Positions 53,835 to 63,545 of a DNA stretch of 64,000 bases are shown here, piece by piece (position 1 is the first letter of the stretch; each line of letters begins with the position of its first letter). Made by a program: the position numbers and the translations under genes. The notes beneath the pieces were generated by a model, which was not told the origin of the DNA, made no database searches, and worked only from the letters and a program-made list of their open reading frames with translations. This DNA comes from Aspidapion aeneum (taxonomy: Eukaryota; Arthropoda; Insecta; Coleoptera; Brentidae): contig OY755044.1 of assembly GCA_963576565.1 (NCBI GenBank), forward strand, positions 96,517,495 to 96,581,494, in the 5' to 3' direction.

Positions 53835-56800
53835 CTGGAAAATATATTATAAGTATAGAATAAAATAAAATAAATTCTAAAAAAAAATCATAAAAAATTA
53901 CACTAAAAGCCCAAAAAAATATTTGACAGATTTCTGTTTACTACAGTCTAGATTTAACAATAGCGTTAACACGGATGCTGAGACAGACACAAAAAGACCT
54001 CGGACTGCTGATAGCTACTCTAACCGGACATAACCAGTTGAGGAGGCACATGACACGTAGAGAAGTCGAGAATGACCCTACCTGCCCAGCCTGTGGACAG
54101 GAAGAAGAGACATCAAGACATCTCGTGGCAGAATCCGAGGCCTACGCAAGGATGAGACAACAGGCACTCAGAGCGCCAACTCTGAGCGAGGAAGAACTGC
54201 ACATGCTCAAATGGGCAGACTTACTGGACTTTGTAAAGAGAACAGGAAGTCCCAATGAGTTACCCGACCATCAAAGGTAAGTGCAGAGAATGGGTTAAGG
54301 GACAGACTTGGGGCATGACAAAAAGGGCCTACTCTGGCCTACTTGTCAGACCTGCGGGTCAACCCCCCCCACTACTACTACTACTACTACTAACAATAGC
54401 GTTTATAGATCAAATGGAGATGTACACGCGGCACGACTTTATATCGAACTTAAAATTAATGGGTATCTTTAATAAACGCGCCACAATTTTATATCGAAAT
54501 TAAAGATATAAAATGTTATTAGGGACTTATTGGAATAAAATGTGACTTTATTTCAGAGTCGACTTTATTCTGACAGATTTACACAGAAAACAGAGAGCTG
54601 AGACTACGGTCGAGTTTAAAATAAGTTCAGGTTTTACTCCAATAAGTGTCTATTAATGCTATTTTTAAATCTAGTATGTGGTAAACAAAAATTTGCTTGA
54701 ATAATTTTTTTTTGTGTAATTTTTTAATAAAACTCTTTAACTTTTATTTTCAACTTTCTAGTCTTAATCAAAAATAAACAAAATGCAGAATGTATAATTA
54801 TTGCTTTCACACCCTTTCCATTTCTAGTAATGCCTCAGTATTACCAGGTCTCTTTTTTGTCAATTTTGTATAATCCAAAGTCCATTGAATTTATCTCTTT
54901 ATAAACCTCCAACACCTCCTACCACCGTTTCTTTTTCATAAAGTTGTATTGTCCACCAGGACAAATCATAAATCTGAAAACCGCATGTTATCATAGCCCA
55001 GTCATATTATAACTTACTTGTATAACACGTTGCATTTGCCATATGATTTTCTGATTAGAACAAACCCATATTTACTCCGCAGAATTGGAGCCGATGCTAA
55101 TTTTTGAGCAAGTCTTATCCCACCAAGCAAAACCTTAATGTCATGTTCTTCGGTCAAGTAATTTGCAACTATTACTGGAGGGTCCGAAGGATTGCGCGAT
55201 CTTAGTCCTAAGTACCTGGAAAAATAGTTGTTTTAAATTATCATATCATAACAAAAACATTTCATGTAAAAAAAGCCAAGTACGCGAACGTGGTATTCCG
55301 TACAAAGAATTGAGATAAAAGTAAAGCCAAGTTCTCCAATACAAATTTCCAAATGAAATGTTCTTAGTAGTTTGGCAATGTTTTTTTTGAACTTTGCTAT
55401 TCCAGCCAAACTTCTTTATGTTTAATTTAGCACTGTGCCCATTGGCGTAGCTAGCCTTGCTTTTCAGGGGGGGCCGTGGCCCCGGTCTATCTTGAACAAA
55501 AAGCAAACATAGGTTTTAAAGAGTCGTGCAAAGTGTGCAATGAATAAAAAAAAATACGCGCATTAAATGTTCTAATATTTTAATATAACAAATTTAATAA
55601 TACATTTACCAACTTATTTATATGTATACACAGGAAGTATGTGATTCAGCAATTCTACAAAGAAAGTTTTCTACGTCGCTGACTGAAAGCGTCTACCACA
55701 CTGTCTAAGTCGACCTCAACATCTTTTTCTATGAATAACAATGACAAACCTGAGTGTCTTTCTTGAGTCATAGTTGTTTTAAACCAATTAAAAACTCTCC
55801 TCATGGCAGAGAAAGACCTCTCGCAAGTTGCACTTGAAATTGGAAGAATACTCGCAACTTTAAAAAGTTGGTAGAGGTTTGGATAGGTGTTTTCTGCTAT
55901 ATGTTGTTTGATAGAATCATGACCAACAGTTTGATTTAACCGAAAAATACAATTCTTTAAAACGGTCATTTCTGCTCTTAGAGTAGAAGTATTAATATTA
56001 AAAATTTCCCGGTATTGCTAGACGAATTTATTTCATTTAACGACGTGGGAAAACTTAATATGAAAATGGTTATAAAATTGTCACCAAAATCGGAAAATTT
56101 TCATAAGACACTAAACGCTAACCTCAAAAAAACTAAAAAGATAATTATATTTATTTTAGAGAAACAGTTTAAAAAGGTCTTTTATAACCTTACGACATCT
56201 ACAACCCGATTTCGGAAACAGAGGGGCAAAGGTCGCTGTCTTTATTAAATGCGAAATTTAACTTACACTTCTATAATATTTTACAAGATCTCGCCAATAT
56301 GTATGAAATATTCAATATGCATAATTATGTTGTATAAAATATTTTCGGGAAATTGCATAAGTACAAAAAAGTTACCGATAATTTAAAGAGAAAAAGCCTA
56401 ATTCCGCAAGACAAGGGCTTTTTCCTGAAATGTAAACATTTTCTGAATGATTTTAAATTTTAATGCACCTATTTTATTTGAATATTTCCCGAATAATAAT
56501 AGAAAAAGTATGTATTTTCAGCGTCATGTTCTTTTACTAGTAGCCGGTAGGGGAGGCCTAAAATATCTTAGGGGGGGCCTGAGGGACTTCAGGGGGGGCC
56601 AGGCCCCCCCTGGCCCCCCCTAGCTACGCCAATGACTGTGCCTAAGAGTCATTTGCAGCCTTAATAGCCAAATTTAGAAAAACATTTTTTTCTGGTCTCC
56701 TTAAATTATTAAATTAAAAAAAAAAGAAAATACACCGGCCATTTAAAAAGTCTTCGACTATTTGAAAAAAAAGCTGTATGTGAGTAGACCTCTTTTTGGG

Positions 56801-59800
56801 GGCCCGACCAAAAAAGAATTGCGAGAAAAATACTTCACTTAAAAAATCTCAATTGTCGTGTTTTTGTGTTTTCTAAAAAACTTTTATTTAACCCACTAGC
56901 AAATTTATTCCAACCGGCTCGTTCTCACTGTATATATCTGGGACAAATTATTAAACTAAAAAAAGAAAATTAAACGGCTGAAATCAAGAGACGACCAAGA
57001 TGGGCCTGGGCAGCATTCGGTAAATTAAGCTACATATTAAAAAATAAAAAATATCCTCAATACCTTTAAACGAAAGTGTATAACCAAAGTATCCTTCCTG
57101 TACTCACATATAAATCCCAGACAATTACAAAATCAGACATGGGTAAGGTAACAAAAGCCCAAAGATCAATGGAAAGACAAATGTTACATGTAAAGCTAAC
57201 CGATAAAAATAGGAATGAATGGATAAGAAATAAAACAAAAGTAAGGGATGTCAGAGGAGAGGTAGCAAAATTAAAATGGGAATTTGCCGGTCATAATATC
57301 AAACAGAAAGGCGATCGATGGAACCAATGTATTTTAGAGTGATGACCTTGGGAAAATAAAAGAAGTAGGGGAAGACCCGAAATGAGGTGAATGATTAGAC
57401 GATTTGAACAAACATGCGGGGACTAGATGGATGAGCACAACGACAGACAGAAAAGAGTGGAAGATATTGGGGGAAGCCTAGGTCCAAAGATGGATCGAAG
57501 AAGGCTAAATAGATAGATAGATATTTATTGTTGGCTTAGTATGATTTTTGTTAGGCTTTTTTTAAAACTTACCCTTTACTCCTAGGGTGATTGTTGCAGG
57601 GCAAAATAGACACAGTTCTTGGGGCGTTTGGTCGGAAAGGATTGGTGGGAGCATCAAGATCTCCATTATATGCACATTCAGCCATATATCCATCGAAAAA
57701 GAATTGAATATCTGGATCATCTGGAGTGGTATAGTTGGTGCTTACTCGGGCTCCAATCTATTAAAATAAGTTTTAAGTTTTAACAGGATTTTATTAGCTT
57801 CACAAGTTTGTATACAAGGTGACAATTTATAAAGGATACTTCGGTTTTTCTCGAAAATTATCAGGAAATTAAAAGAACGCCGAAACACGTCGGTTTTGTT
57901 TGTAAGGTGGACACTTTTTGGCTATCTTGAAATTTTTGTAGCAACCGAACCGAACCGAACCGAACCCCTTTTGAGGGGTATACTTTACCCATATATTTTG
58001 AATAGGGAAGTGGGTCTAGTGATATCTTGTTTTGAAACTCTCTTGAATATATTTACAACCGTGTAAAAATTTCGAAAATCCATCCATTAGTTTTTGAGAT
58101 ATTTGCTTTCAAATTTCCAAATTTAACATAAAATGATAAAATTAAAATTAAATCATAAAAAATTTATTTTCTCAGTCTATGTTAAATTTGAAAGTATGAA
58201 AGCAATTATCTCAAAAACTAATGGATAGATTTATGATATTTAGGCCTTCAAAACAAGATATCACTAGACCCACTTTCCCTATTCAAAATATAGGGGTAAG
58301 GTATACCCCTCAAAGGGGGTTCGTGCTACAACAATTTCAAGATAGCCAAAAATTGTCCCCCTTGCAAACAAAATCGATGTGTTTCGGCGGTTTTTAATTT
58401 CTTTATAATTTTCGAGAAAATCCAGGTGGTTTCTTTTTAAATTGTCACCTTGTATATCTAAATATGTAACAAATGTAAAAAGTCGTTTTTAAAGATTATA
58501 GACTACAACTACAATAACTTAAAAAATATTGTGACAATTTTTTTTTAGTTTTTTCCTTTTTTGGACATTTTTTTAAATGACGACTATTTTATTTCGCCAA
58601 AAAGTATATCTCAATGTTAAAAACTGAATACCAGCAGAAATAGATACGATGATTTTCTGAAGGAGAAATATCATTTAAAAAAAAGTGTTTTTGGGCGAAA
58701 AAAACAAATATCTTAGGAACATCTTAAATTTTTTGTTTGTAAAATATTGTAGACATTAGGCACCCAAAGGGCTCCACTCTGACCTAGTTTTGTTAAACTG
58801 ACATTGTTTTTGCAAAAATAAAAAACTAAAAACAAAAAAATACGTTTTTTTCATTTTTTTCGAACATTGTGAGGTTATGTAAAAAATGACATCTCTAAGA
58901 GTTTTAGACATTTTTATGGCCTATGACTTTTCTGTATGTCACTTTTTTCTCCGACGTCAACTTTTGCCGGAAATCGCAATAATACGATTCCCTGTCACTT
59001 TTTAAGGACAGTCACGAGGGTCTTGGGCCCCTGAGGCCCTCCCTGGATTTTCCCTATGATTGGGTGTTTCAAAATTCAATAACAAAATTTTAGTGTTGGA
59101 TTCCTTATGTGATTTGAAGACAAAATTTTGATATAAACATAGGTCCTCAAACGCCATGTTTTTGAGATACAGAGTGTTAAAGTTTCATTTTCTATTTTGG
59201 TTTGTTATATACCGTGCAGATTTTAAGATATTTAGTTCAAATTTGGCACGTACATTAAGTTATAGGCACTATACTGTTAGACATGCCAAATAATAGTACA
59301 AATCTACAGAGTGATACCTTTCAGGGGTCATGTCGCCTTTTCCCCTGGATTTTTTTTCGTTGTAAGCCACTGGTAGCCAGAAGTAGGTAGTTTAATAGAA
59401 GAAGTTAAATCCTTGTTTAATTTACAAACTTTTTTGTTTCCAGCAATTTTTTGCATCTTTAACCGTTTTAGAGAAAATCGCTGTTGCATCAAAGGCTGCT
59501 ATCATAAAATAAAAAAATGCTTCAATGTGGTATGACGGGTATATCAAAATATACAAATTAAATAAAATTTACTTGGCATGCCTATAGTGTGGTGCGTATA
59601 ACTAAATACACATGCCAAATTTGAGCTAAATATCTCAAAAACTGTAAGAGCTATATAAAAAAACTAAATATTATCACCCTGTATCTCGGTAACTAAGGGT
59701 TTGTGGACCTATGTTTATATGAACTTTTTATCTTGAAATCATTCAAGGAAATTAATATTAAAATTATGTTATTGAATTTTGACACAAACTATATATATCT

Positions 59801-60550
59801 AGACGCTCGAGGACACGAATAAGAAATCCGAACAATCAATACTGCCGTCCTTAGTAAGACCTGCAAAAAATCAAAAATAAGTTAGGACCGAAAATGGCTT
59901 TAAATAGGTTACTTTCATCTGTTTTTAAGAAAAATACCCAAATTTTTGTTCGGAAGTATTTTATTTTCAAAAACAAAAAAAAATACTCTGCCAATATATG
60001 GGCCCCTAAGCTCACACTAGGTACTATAGTTATAGTGTACGTGTGAGCTAATATAACTAAAAACTGAAATATATTTTATTCAACTCCAGACTAAATTACC
60101 TTTTGTTTGATACCACACAAGCCATGTTTTGACTTAAACCCAAATTTTTGAAATCTACCCCCACCCTTAAAAAAACAAAAACTAAAATGTATTTTGTTAA
60201 ACTCCGGACTCAATTACCTTTCGTTTGATATCACACACGCCATATTTTCACTTAAACTCTAATTTTTAAAATATACCCCCACCCTTTTTTAAAATAAATT
60301 AAAATGTATTTTGTTTAACTGCAGACTCAATTACCTTTCGTTTGATATCACACACGCCATATTTTCACATAAACTCTAATTTTTTAAATCTATCCCCACC
60401 CTTTTATTTGGTATGGTTCGGTGGATTTTGTTCATTTTTAAGTGGGACCATCTCGACCCAAGACCCAGCCTAGGTACCAAATTTCATTAAAATCGGCCAA
60501 GTGGTTTTTGAGTTATGCGCGTTGGTCGTTACAGACAGACATACAGACAC

Positions 60551-60649
<99 letters not shown>

Positions 60650-62169
60650 TACAGACAGACAGACAGACAGACAGACGGCGCAACAAAAAAGTTTCAAAAT
60701 CATCTGAAACGCAAAGATATATAAAAATTTTTGAAATCGGAGCAACTTTTTTTTTCTCGAAAAAATTAGGATCACCATAGCTCACACTACTATAGTATAG
60801 TATATGTGTGAGCTAAAATCAAAAATAAGTTAGGACCGAAAATGGCTTTAAATAGGTTTATCTGTTTTTAAGAAAAATACCCAAATTTTTGTTCGGAAGT
60901 ATTTTATTTTCAAAAACAAAAAAAAATATTACTATGTACTCTTAGCAAGCATTTAAACTTTAAACTCGCTTTTCTCGAAATAAGTGAAAACGTAGATAGG
61001 TGGGTCTTACTAAGGACGGGAGAATAAGCTCCGGACGAACTCTTTTATAATACTCGTACCTGCTGAAGTCCAGTCCCACTTAAAGGACCACGTCCACTTC
61101 GTACATATTCATTAAGTGTATACCAATTCATCAAAGCCGTATCCCGGACGTTAACGGCATACTCCATTCTAAATGACACATGGTTCTGGAGTCCTTTCCC
61201 GACCGCAGGTAAATTATGAACTTGCTGGATTCCAACTTTGTCCAATTGCCTTTTGTCGCCAATGCCTATTTTAAAATTAAAATTTATTTAAACTGAATAG
61301 GGACTTATTAGGGAGTTATTGAAATAAAGTCAGGCTATAATAGTGCCAGGCAGCATTTTGATAACTTCACATTGTAAAATCAGCTGTGATCTTTTAATAT
61401 AAGGCCTTTGGTTAGCAGTGGCTGTGCGTGCAAGTTCTGAAAAATAATGGAATTTCCTTCGACAGGTCGCCGGTTTGGCTTTACAAGCACATTTAAAAAT
61501 AATTGTCGGTATTGACGATTGTAAATGGAAAGTTACGATACATATGGAATTTTATATGAAAAGGCACCTACCTCGGACTCTCTTGCGGCTCCAGTCAACG
61601 TTTAAACGTCCAGTTTTTCACCTCAAAATTCACTTTTTTGGGAACGTGATTTTTCTAGTGTCTTGTTGTGATGGTGGTTGTTTGCGCACTCATCGCGGCG
61701 CTGCTTGTCCTCCCACGTGTGCGGTGCCGTGAAAACCCATATGCATATTTAAGAGCGCGAAAATTTAAATTATTTTAAACGCGCAGAAAAGGAAAAGAAA
61801 ATGAAAAATAGGAAATTCATTGCTTGCACCAACAGTGGCGGCTGATGACGTTATAAATTGGGGGGGCAGAAATTTATATGACCACTAGACTACGGACGAC
61901 GACAAAAAAAAATCAGTAATCTTTTATCACCTGAAAGTAGTAATATCTGTGGTGTTGCAACAGCTCCTGCACACAAAATGACTTCTTTTTTCGTCAGAAC
62001 AGAATATCTTCTATTTGCTTTTACTAATTCAATTCCGGTAGCAAGTGTTTTGTTTCCGATTTTTTTCACAAGTATCCTTATAGCGGTGGCATTTAAAATG
62101 ATGTGTAAATTTGGATTCTGTTTGTGTGGTCGCAAGTAGGCCTTAGCAGTAGAAAATCGCTGGCCATCC
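53573..62169 (-). CDS. GMC oxidoreductase (glucose-dehydrogenase-like), C-terminal 5 exons, 5' part outside the window
   Basis: Exons in order of transcription: 61931-62169, 61060-61265, 57573-57757, 55018-55215 and 53573-53834. All have GT-AG borders and compatible phases. Seen: the second GMC signature GAVATPQILLLSGIG; GKGLQNHVSF; GPLSGTGLQQIG; LPCNNHPRSKGYLGLRSRNP; and the C-terminal domain with NHQGSSCKMGP (the histidine expected at the flavin active site), LRIADASIYP and NPQGTVVMIAERA. Known for the family: FAD-dependent oxidation of sugars or alcohols, with roles in cuticle, immunity, ecdysteroid and defence chemistry. The substrate cannot be told. The N-terminal FAD-binding GxGxxG exons were not found before 64000. 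The gene converges on GNBP. Confidence 0.92.
53970..54395 (+). mobile_element. LINE 3' end with coding C-terminus and (CTA)n tail
   Basis: Contains the ORF end 53975-54280, a frameshifted continuation reading CREWVKGQTWGMTKRAYSGL to about 54360, and a tail of CTACTACTA (54369-54392). 5'-truncated. Lies in the last GMC intron, opposite in orientation to the gene. Confidence 0.8.
53975..54280 (+). pseudogene. C-terminal part of a LINE polyprotein (RNase H / CCHC tail)
   Basis: It encodes LGLLIATLTGHNQLRRHMTR then CPACGQEEETSRHLVAESEA. This is the CxxC...H end that follows RNase H in Jockey/I/R1-type non-LTR elements. The expected cysteine in the last motif (usually C in AEC) is S. No RT or endonuclease is left. 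Confidence 0.82.
54520..54652. mobile_element. MITE with TAGGGACTTATTGGA termini, copy 2
   Basis: TTAGGGACTTATTGGAATAA and CTCCAATAAGTGTCTA are inverted. Shares AGAGTCGACTTTATTCTGAC with 8777-9056. GMC intron. Confidence 0.75.
55018..55215 (-). CDS. GMC oxidoreductase exon
   Basis: It encodes YLGLRSRNPSDPPVIVANYL, then TEEHDIKVLLGGIRLAQKLA and RSKYGFVLIR. The donor is GTAAGT and the acceptor TTTCCAG. Its N-terminal part is the classic GMC stretch RGYLxLxSxxPxxPP. Confidence 0.92.
55440..56634 (-). mobile_element. Internally deleted hAT transposon, copy B
   Basis: Ends CATTGGCGTAGCTAG and CTAGCTACGCCAATG, with a perfect 8-bp duplication ACTGTGCC (55432-55439, 56635-56642). The fold-back at 37088-37456 shows the empty site. 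About 97% like copy A. Confidence 0.95.
55655..55969 (-). pseudogene. hAT transposase C-terminal dimerisation domain (104 residues)
   Basis: It encodes TVLKNCIFRLNQTV, LYQLFKVASILPISSATCER, SFSAMRRVFNWFKTTMTQER and SGLSLLFIEKDVEVDLDSVV, and ends RRRKLSL. This is a full hATC region as in insect hAT / ZMYM-like transposases. The DDE core and DNA-binding part are deleted, so it is a remnant. Longer than in copy A because it lacks the 37-bp deletion. Confidence 0.9.
56965..57532 (+). mobile_element. RTE-like LINE 3' end with (GATA)n tail
   Basis: The coding end reads RWAWAAFGKL upstream (with a stop), then the frame 57076-57342, then RGRPEM and RWM-like sequence with stops, and a GATAGATAGATA tail at about 57511-57532. 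Microsatellite tails of this type are usual for RTE. GMC intron, antisense to the gene. Confidence 0.8.
57076..57342 (+). pseudogene. C-terminal fragment of an RTE-type reverse transcriptase
   Basis: It encodes YNQSILPVLTYKSQTITKSD, then VTKAQRSMERQMLHVKLTDK and NEWIRNKTKVRDV, AKLKWEFAGH. These match the thumb / C-terminal region of insect endonuclease-reverse transcriptases (ILPVLTYG.ETW, Q.AMER..L). The G of LTYG is K. Broken by stops on both sides. Confidence 0.85.
57573..57757 (-). CDS. GMC oxidoreductase exon
   Basis: It encodes IGARVSTNYTTPDDPDIQFF, then FDGYMAECAYNGDL and VSILPCNNHPRSKG. The donor is GTAAGT. PDIQFFF is typical of insect GMC proteins. A LINE 3' tail ends about 40 bp from the donor. 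Confidence 0.9.
57815..58452. mobile_element. Fold-back TA-target element (CAAGGTGACAATTT ends), 638 bp
   Basis: Ends CAAGGTGACAATTTATAAAG and AAATTGTCACCTTG with TA on both sides. Arms of about 270 bp (GTGGGTCTAGTGATATCTTG against CAAGATATCACTAGACCCAC). Contains CGAACCGAACCGAAC at 57947. Non-coding. Confidence 0.88.
58453..59070. other. GMC intron, unassigned
   Basis: AT-rich sequence with A- and T-runs. Nothing recognised. Confidence 0.3.
59071..59782. repeat. Fold-back repeat (TTCAAAATTCAATAAC arms)
   Basis: TTCAAAATTCAATAAC at 59071 is inverted near 59767-59782. Inner matches include ATAAACATAGGTCC against GGACCTATGTTTAT, and CAAATTTGAGCTAAATATC inverted. The loop near 59330-59520 is not paired. 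Confidence 0.7.
59986..60814 (+). mobile_element. AGCTCACACTA-family element, copy 2
   Basis: Starts CTCTGCCAATATATGG, then AGCTCACACTAGG. It has the same three tandem units (CCTTTCGTTTGATATCACAC) and AATTTCATTAAAATCGGCC as copy 1, with a much longer (CAGA)n, and ends with the AGCTCACACTA hairpin. Confidence 0.75.
60532..60676 (+). repeat. (CAGA)n microsatellite
   Basis: About 145 bp of CAGA units with two CATA/CACA interruptions. Copy 1 has only about 47 bp (26241-26287). Frames through it are artefacts. Confidence 0.95.
61060..61265 (-). CDS. GMC oxidoreductase exon
   Basis: It encodes IGDKRQLDKVGIQQVHNLPA, then VGKGLQNHVSFRMEYAV and SGRGPLSGTGLQQ. It continues LLLSG from the previous exon through a split glycine codon. 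The right end of a repeat (inverted GGTCTTACTAAGGACGG) stops about 40 bp from the donor. Confidence 0.91.
61266..61930. other. GMC intron with small repeat fragments
   Basis: 61299-61346 resembles the TAGGGACTTATTGGA MITE ends. 61833-61870 begins CAGTGGCGGCTGATG with a G-run, a hAT-like end. No exon seen. Confidence 0.45.
61931..62169 (-). CDS. GMC oxidoreductase exon (second GMC signature), first exon inside the window
   Basis: It encodes DGQRFSTAKAYLRPHKQNPN, then LHIILNATAIRILVKKI and VILCAGAVATPQILLLS. The acceptor is TTTTTTCAG and the donor GTGATAA (weaker than consensus). Upstream exons were searched for to 64000 and not recognised. Confidence 0.91.
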
Positions 62170-62765
62170 CTGAAAAAAAAACAATATGTTTTTGTCTAAA
62201 TAAATTATAGTTTAAAAAACTAAAGTTAAGGGGTCAAAGCTACCCCATCTAGGGGTCGATAGATATAAATATTTTAAGAAAATAAAAATAATGTGTCCTA
62301 GGATTTTGTTAGAAATTTTACTTTAAATACTCATAATAGCATCCCGTAAACGTTTTCGTTGATGGGCCACCCTGTATATTAATTTAAATTAAATGTTTAT
62401 CCTCTTTATAAAATTTATAAAGAGGCGGTAATAAATTTTGTAAAATACATAAAATAAGTATAAAATGAAAAATAAATATACTTTGTTTACCTCACTATAC
62501 TGATAACGGTAATTACCACTTATGATCGGACAAGCTTACCTATGCACGTTTTAACGCTAAAAACTGCACATAACGTATTTGGCTTTACTCGGGCGGCGTT
62601 GCGATCTCTGTATTGAAAGATGTTAAAGGAATACGAACAATTCGCGGCGCCTCTAGCTGCAGATATTTAGGAATCATAAACTGATAACGGTAATGACACT
62701 CTACCAGAGTGCGCGTATAAAATGTTATTAGAATAATATATGTTTTTAACAAACGGCGATACATA

Positions 62766-62766
<1 letters not shown>
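62170..62766. other. GMC intron, unassigned
   Basis: No exon or repeat ends recognised. An inverted ATAAATTTTATAAAG hairpin lies near 62400-62425. Confidence 0.3.

Positions 62767-62769
<3 letters not shown>

Positions 62770-62839
<70 letters not shown>
62770..62839. repeat. (TA)n microsatellite
   Basis: About 70 bp of TA directly abutting the 7-bp tail repeats of the LINE. Confidence 0.95.
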
Positions 62840-62843
<4 letters not shown>

Positions 62844-63545
62844 ATAGACAATAGACAATAGACAATAGACAACTTTATTAATCTTTTCAGCTACAATAAT
62901 GTAGATAAGATACGTCAAATACAAAAAATATAACATTAAGTGTAAATAATAATAGTGTAAATATTAAAAAAAATAAAAACGAAAACACATTTACAAGATT
63001 TGTATATATATGTATATAAATATTGATAACAAAAATTTACCTTCTGCCCAACATGTAGTTTTCAAATTCAATTAAACTATAAAAAGTTTCTTTTAATAAA
63101 AGATTTTTGATTTCTTTTTTGAATCTTGGCAGCGACGTAGTTTGTTTGATTTTGTTTGGCAACAAGTTAAAGAATTTGCATCCAAGATAATGAGTACTTT
63201 TTTTTATATACTCATGGTTGTGTTTATGGATGCTGAAGTGGTTACGACTTCTAGTTGGATAGTTGTGATAAGAACTATTTAATGTAAAAATATTTTGGTG
63301 TTGAAAAATGAAAATGAGTAGTTTATATATGTAAATACTTGTTATTGTCATAATTTTATTATCCTTAAATGCAGAGCGACAAGTACAGTTGTAAGGTATA
63401 TTGAAAATTAATCTTATAAGTCTCTTTTGACCTACCAATACTCTTTCCACATCCTGAGCACTACCCCATACTGCCACACCATAGGCTAGAGCCGAGTATG
63501 CATTAGCATAATACACAGTAATAAGATTTTTTAAACTGAGAGAGT
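62840..63545 (-). mobile_element. 5'-truncated LINE with (TTGTCTA)n tail
   Basis: On the - strand the coding end (63516-63037) is followed by a 160-bp 3' UTR and then four to five TTGTCTA repeats (62840-62872). A short-unit microsatellite tail and 5' truncation fit CR1/L2/Jockey-like non-LTR elements. Confidence 0.8.
63037..63516 (-). pseudogene. C-terminal 159 residues of a LINE reverse transcriptase
   Basis: It encodes YYANAYSALAYGVAVWGSAQ, then VERVLVGQKRLIRLIFNIPY, TSIYIYKLLIFIFQ, NYPTRSRNHFSIHKHN and LGCKFFNLLPNKIKQ. This is the well-known region after the RT domain in insect jockey-type elements. In-frame codons continue upstream only to about 63545. Confidence 0.88.

Larger units (their letters stand above)
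55244..56690. repeat. Fold-back element (family of 37088-37456) split by hAT copy B
   Basis: The left arm 55254-55439 matches 37088-37275, and the remainder, 56635-56690, matches the other side. The right arm then stops at about 56690, so the element is also truncated. It starts about 30 bp from a GMC exon acceptor. Confidence 0.85.
59867..60928 (+). repeat. Direct repeats of about 115-119 bp flanking the AGCTCACACTA element
   Basis: 59867-59985 and 60815-60928 both read AAAATCAAAAATAAGTTAGG, then GACCGAAAATGGCTTTAAAT and GGAAGTATTTTATTTTCAAA. They differ by a 4-5 bp indel and one or two bases. Confidence 0.9.
59846..61020. mobile_element. Outer element with CCGTCCTTAGTAAGACC ends, host of a second insertion
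   Basis: CCGTCCTTAGTAAGACC at about 59845 is inverted at about 61003-61019. The AGCTCACACTA element sits inside, flanked by the 115-bp direct repeat. Without that insertion the host would be only about 230 bp. Its right end lies 40 bp from a GMC exon. Confidence 0.7.

Noticed and set aside
60442..60785. Frames rich in TDRQ or CLSV repeats
   Set aside because: Translations of the (CAGA)n microsatellite.
61475..61732. 85-residue + strand frame
   Set aside because: In a GMC intron, opposite strand, no motif.
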